NCBI RefSeq assembly: GCF_037095755.1
Contig: NZ_JBAWKJ010000001.1
Location: 1,305,001-1,369,000 of the forward strand
Direction of reading: 5' to 3'
Length of the DNA: 64,000 nt
DNA from: Sphingopyxis sp. CCNWLW2
Lineage (GTDB): Bacteria > Pseudomonadota > Alphaproteobacteria > Sphingomonadales > Sphingomonadaceae
The notes beneath the pieces were generated by a model, which saw nothing but the letters and a program-made list of their open reading frames with translations, made no database searches and had not been told where the DNA came from. Position 1 is the first letter of the stretch. Every line of letters begins with the position of its first letter. Made by a program: the position numbers and the translations under genes. This document shows, piece after piece, positions 62,874 to 64,000 of this stretch.

Positions 62874-63620
62874 ATGTTCGACCTCACGGGAAAAGTCGCG
62901 CTCGTCACCGGCGCCAACACGGGCATCGGGCAGGGGATCGCGCTCGCGCTCGCTGAAGCGGGCGCCGACATCGCCGCCGCGGGGCGCTCGCCCGCCGACG
63001 AGACCGTTGGCAAGGTGCGCGGGCTCGGCCGCCGCGGCGAGAATTTTGCCGCCGACCTGTCGAGCGTCGGCGCGGTGCAGCCGCTGGTCGACGCGGTGCT
63101 CGCCGAGTTCGGGCGGATCGACATCCTCGTCAACAATGCCGGCATCATCCGCCGCGCCGATGCGGTCGACTTCACCGAGGCCGACTGGGACGCGGTGATG
63201 GACACCAATTTGAAGACGCTCTTCTTCCTCTGCCAGAGCGTCGGCCGCCATATGATTGCGCGCGGGTCGGGCAAGATCATCAACATCGCCTCGATGCTGA
63301 CCTTTCAGGGCGGCATTCGCGTGCCGAGCTATACCGCGTCGAAATCGGGGGTCGGCGGGCTCACCAAGCTGCTCGCGAACGAATGGGCGGCAAAGGGCGT
63401 GCAGGTTAACGCGATCGCCCCCGGCTATATCGCGACGAACAACACCGCGGCGCTGCAGGGCGACGAGACGCGCAACCGCCAGATCATGGAGCGCATCCCC
63501 GCGGGGCGCTGGGGCGATCCGAGCGACATCGGCGGCGCCGCGGTCTTCCTCGCGTCATCGGCGTCGGACTATGTGCAGGGCCATATCCTCGCCGTCGACG
63601 GCGGCTGGCTCGCAAGATAA
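62874..63620 (+). CDS. kduD: 2-dehydro-3-deoxy-D-gluconate 5-dehydrogenase (KduD)
   Basis: This 248-aa short-chain dehydrogenase reduces the KduI product to 2-keto-3-deoxygluconate with NAD(P)H. The nucleotide motif is TGANTGIG (12-19), NNAG follows, and the catalytic Tyr and Lys are in YTASK, with Ser in NIASM. The C-terminus VDGGWLAR is as in KduD. I chose ATG 62874 with AAGAGG six bases upstream; ATG at 62868 touches that site, and the still earlier ATG at 62850 lies in the palindromic repeat. Confidence 0.93.
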   Translation: MFDLTGKVALVTGANTGIGQGIALALAEAGADIAAAGRSPADETVGKVRGLGRRGENFAADLSSVGAVQPLVDAVLAEFGRIDILVNNAGIIRRADAVDFTEADWDAVMDTNLKTLFFLCQSVGRHMIARGSGKIINIASMLTFQGGIRVPSYTASKSGVGGLTKLLANEWAAKGVQVNAIAPGYIATNNTAALQGDETRNRQIMERIPAGRWGDPSDIGGAAVFLASSASDYVQGHILAVDGGWLAR

Positions 63621-63631
63621 CAGGAACGGAT

Positions 63632-63654
63632 CGCCCTCCACGACGGAGGGGGCG
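63632..63654 (+). other. Small hairpin between kduD and kdgK
   Basis: CGCCCTCC (63632-63639) pairs with GGAGGGGGCG (63645-63654) with one extra G, over a 5-base loop. It lies 14 bases before the kdgK start. Its role is not clear. Confidence 0.35.
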
Positions 63655-63667
63655 AACGGGGAGTGAG

Positions 63668-64000
63668 ATGACCGACGGCCGCCTTGTCTTTTTCGGCGAA
63701 CTGCTGATCCGCCTGACCGCGCCGGGCAACGAGCTGCTGATGCAGTCCCCGTCGCTTGCGCTCCACGTCGGCGGAGCCGAGGCCAATGTCGCGATCGGCC
63801 TCGCGCATCTTGGCCACGACTGCGCGATGGTTAGCTGGGTCCCTGCGAATGCGCTGGGCCACGGAGCCGTTTCGGCGGTGCGCGGTGCGGGCGTCGATTG
63901 TGCCGCCGTCGCCAGCGGTGCGGGGCGCATGGGGCTCTATTTCCTCAGCGTCGGCGCGGGGCTGCGCGCGTCGGAGATCGTCTACGACCGTGCGGGATCG
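63668..64000 (+). CDS. kdgK: 2-keto-3-deoxygluconate kinase (KdgK), 3' end outside the window
   Basis: This is the first 111 codons of a PfkB-family sugar kinase; the frame is open to the window edge. GGGGAG precedes the ATG. The start RLVFFGELLIRLTAPGNELL and the PfkB block GGAEANVAIGLAHLG fit KdgK, which phosphorylates KDG for cleavage by the KDPG aldolase. The place after kduI and kduD is the main reason for the KDG assignment; the catalytic C-terminal part is not in the window. Confidence 0.88.
   Translation, partial: MTDGRLVFFGELLIRLTAPGNELLMQSPSLALHVGGAEANVAIGLAHLGHDCAMVSWVPANALGHGAVSAVRGAGVDCAAVASGAGRMGLYFLSVGAGLRASEIVYDRAGS

Noticed and set aside
1..64000. Prophage, transposon, CRISPR array, tRNA or rRNA
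   Set aside because: No integrase, transposase, terminal repeats, regular spaced repeats or cloverleaf sequence was noticed in the window.

Overview
The window is high-GC alphaproteobacterial DNA. It looks like a sphingomonad (Sphingopyxis, Novosphingobium or Sphingomonas type). The support is the pair of TonB-dependent receptors with sphingomonad-type N-termini, a mannonate dehydratase that closely resembles the Novosphingobium enzyme, an SOS box of the alphaproteobacterial form GTTC-N7-GTTC, and a flagellar locus with sigma-54 promoters and a FlbD-like activator. I see no mobile elements, CRISPR arrays, tRNA or rRNA genes.

Layout. (1) 1-1.5 kb: the 3' part of an acyl-CoA dehydrogenase gene. 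(2) 1.5-11.3 kb: half of a uronate-polysaccharide utilisation locus. It holds a TonB-dependent receptor followed by two alginate-lyase-superfamily proteins, an unsaturated-uronyl hydrolase (GH88/GH105), D-mannonate dehydratase, a DUF4861 protein and a FadR-type GntR regulator. (3) 11.4-13.3 kb: four small genes of unclear role (a LuxR-type HTH protein with a C-terminal membrane anchor, a 124-aa protein, a small membrane protein, a winged-helix protein). (4) 13.3-44.4 kb: a nearly complete flagellar locus in several transcription units: SLT-flhA-fliA, flgM plus a small gene, flgA, flgBCDEFGHIJKL, motAB, flbD, fliDS, fliEFGHIJKLMNOPQR-flhB, fliC. (5) 44.6-50.1 kb: the imuA-imuB-dnaE2 SOS mutagenesis operon. 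(6) 50.2-56 kb: an RND efflux operon. (7) 56.3-64 kb: the second half of the uronate locus, with a second TonB-dependent receptor, a beta-helix lyase-like protein, a LacI regulator, kduI, kduD and the 5' part of kdgK.

How the parts connect. The two uronate halves lie about 45 kb apart but share two operator types. One is a LacI-type palindrome around ACACCGGT, in front of both receptor genes, between the hydrolase and manD, and in front of kduI. The other is a FadR-type box TTGTCATACAA, in front of both receptors and between the hydrolase and manD. The GntR gene is in one half and the LacI gene in the other, so the halves probably form one cross-wired regulon. The predicted route runs from receptors and lyases, to a hydrolase releasing unsaturated uronate, to KduI and KduD making 2-keto-3-deoxygluconate (KDG), with ManD feeding mannonate to KDG and KdgK phosphorylating it.

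The flagellar genes show a readable hierarchy. Four sigma-54-type promoters precede the SLT-flhA-fliA, flgA, flgB and fliE units. Four promoters sharing CTYAAWY-N13-KCCGTTA, the likely FliA sites, precede flgM, motA, fliD and fliC. Several hook and ring parts are unusual: a 100-aa FlgD, a 275-aa FlgE, a FlgH without a lipobox cysteine, and a FlbD without a receiver domain. Two long, compensated hairpins sit in convergent intergenic regions.
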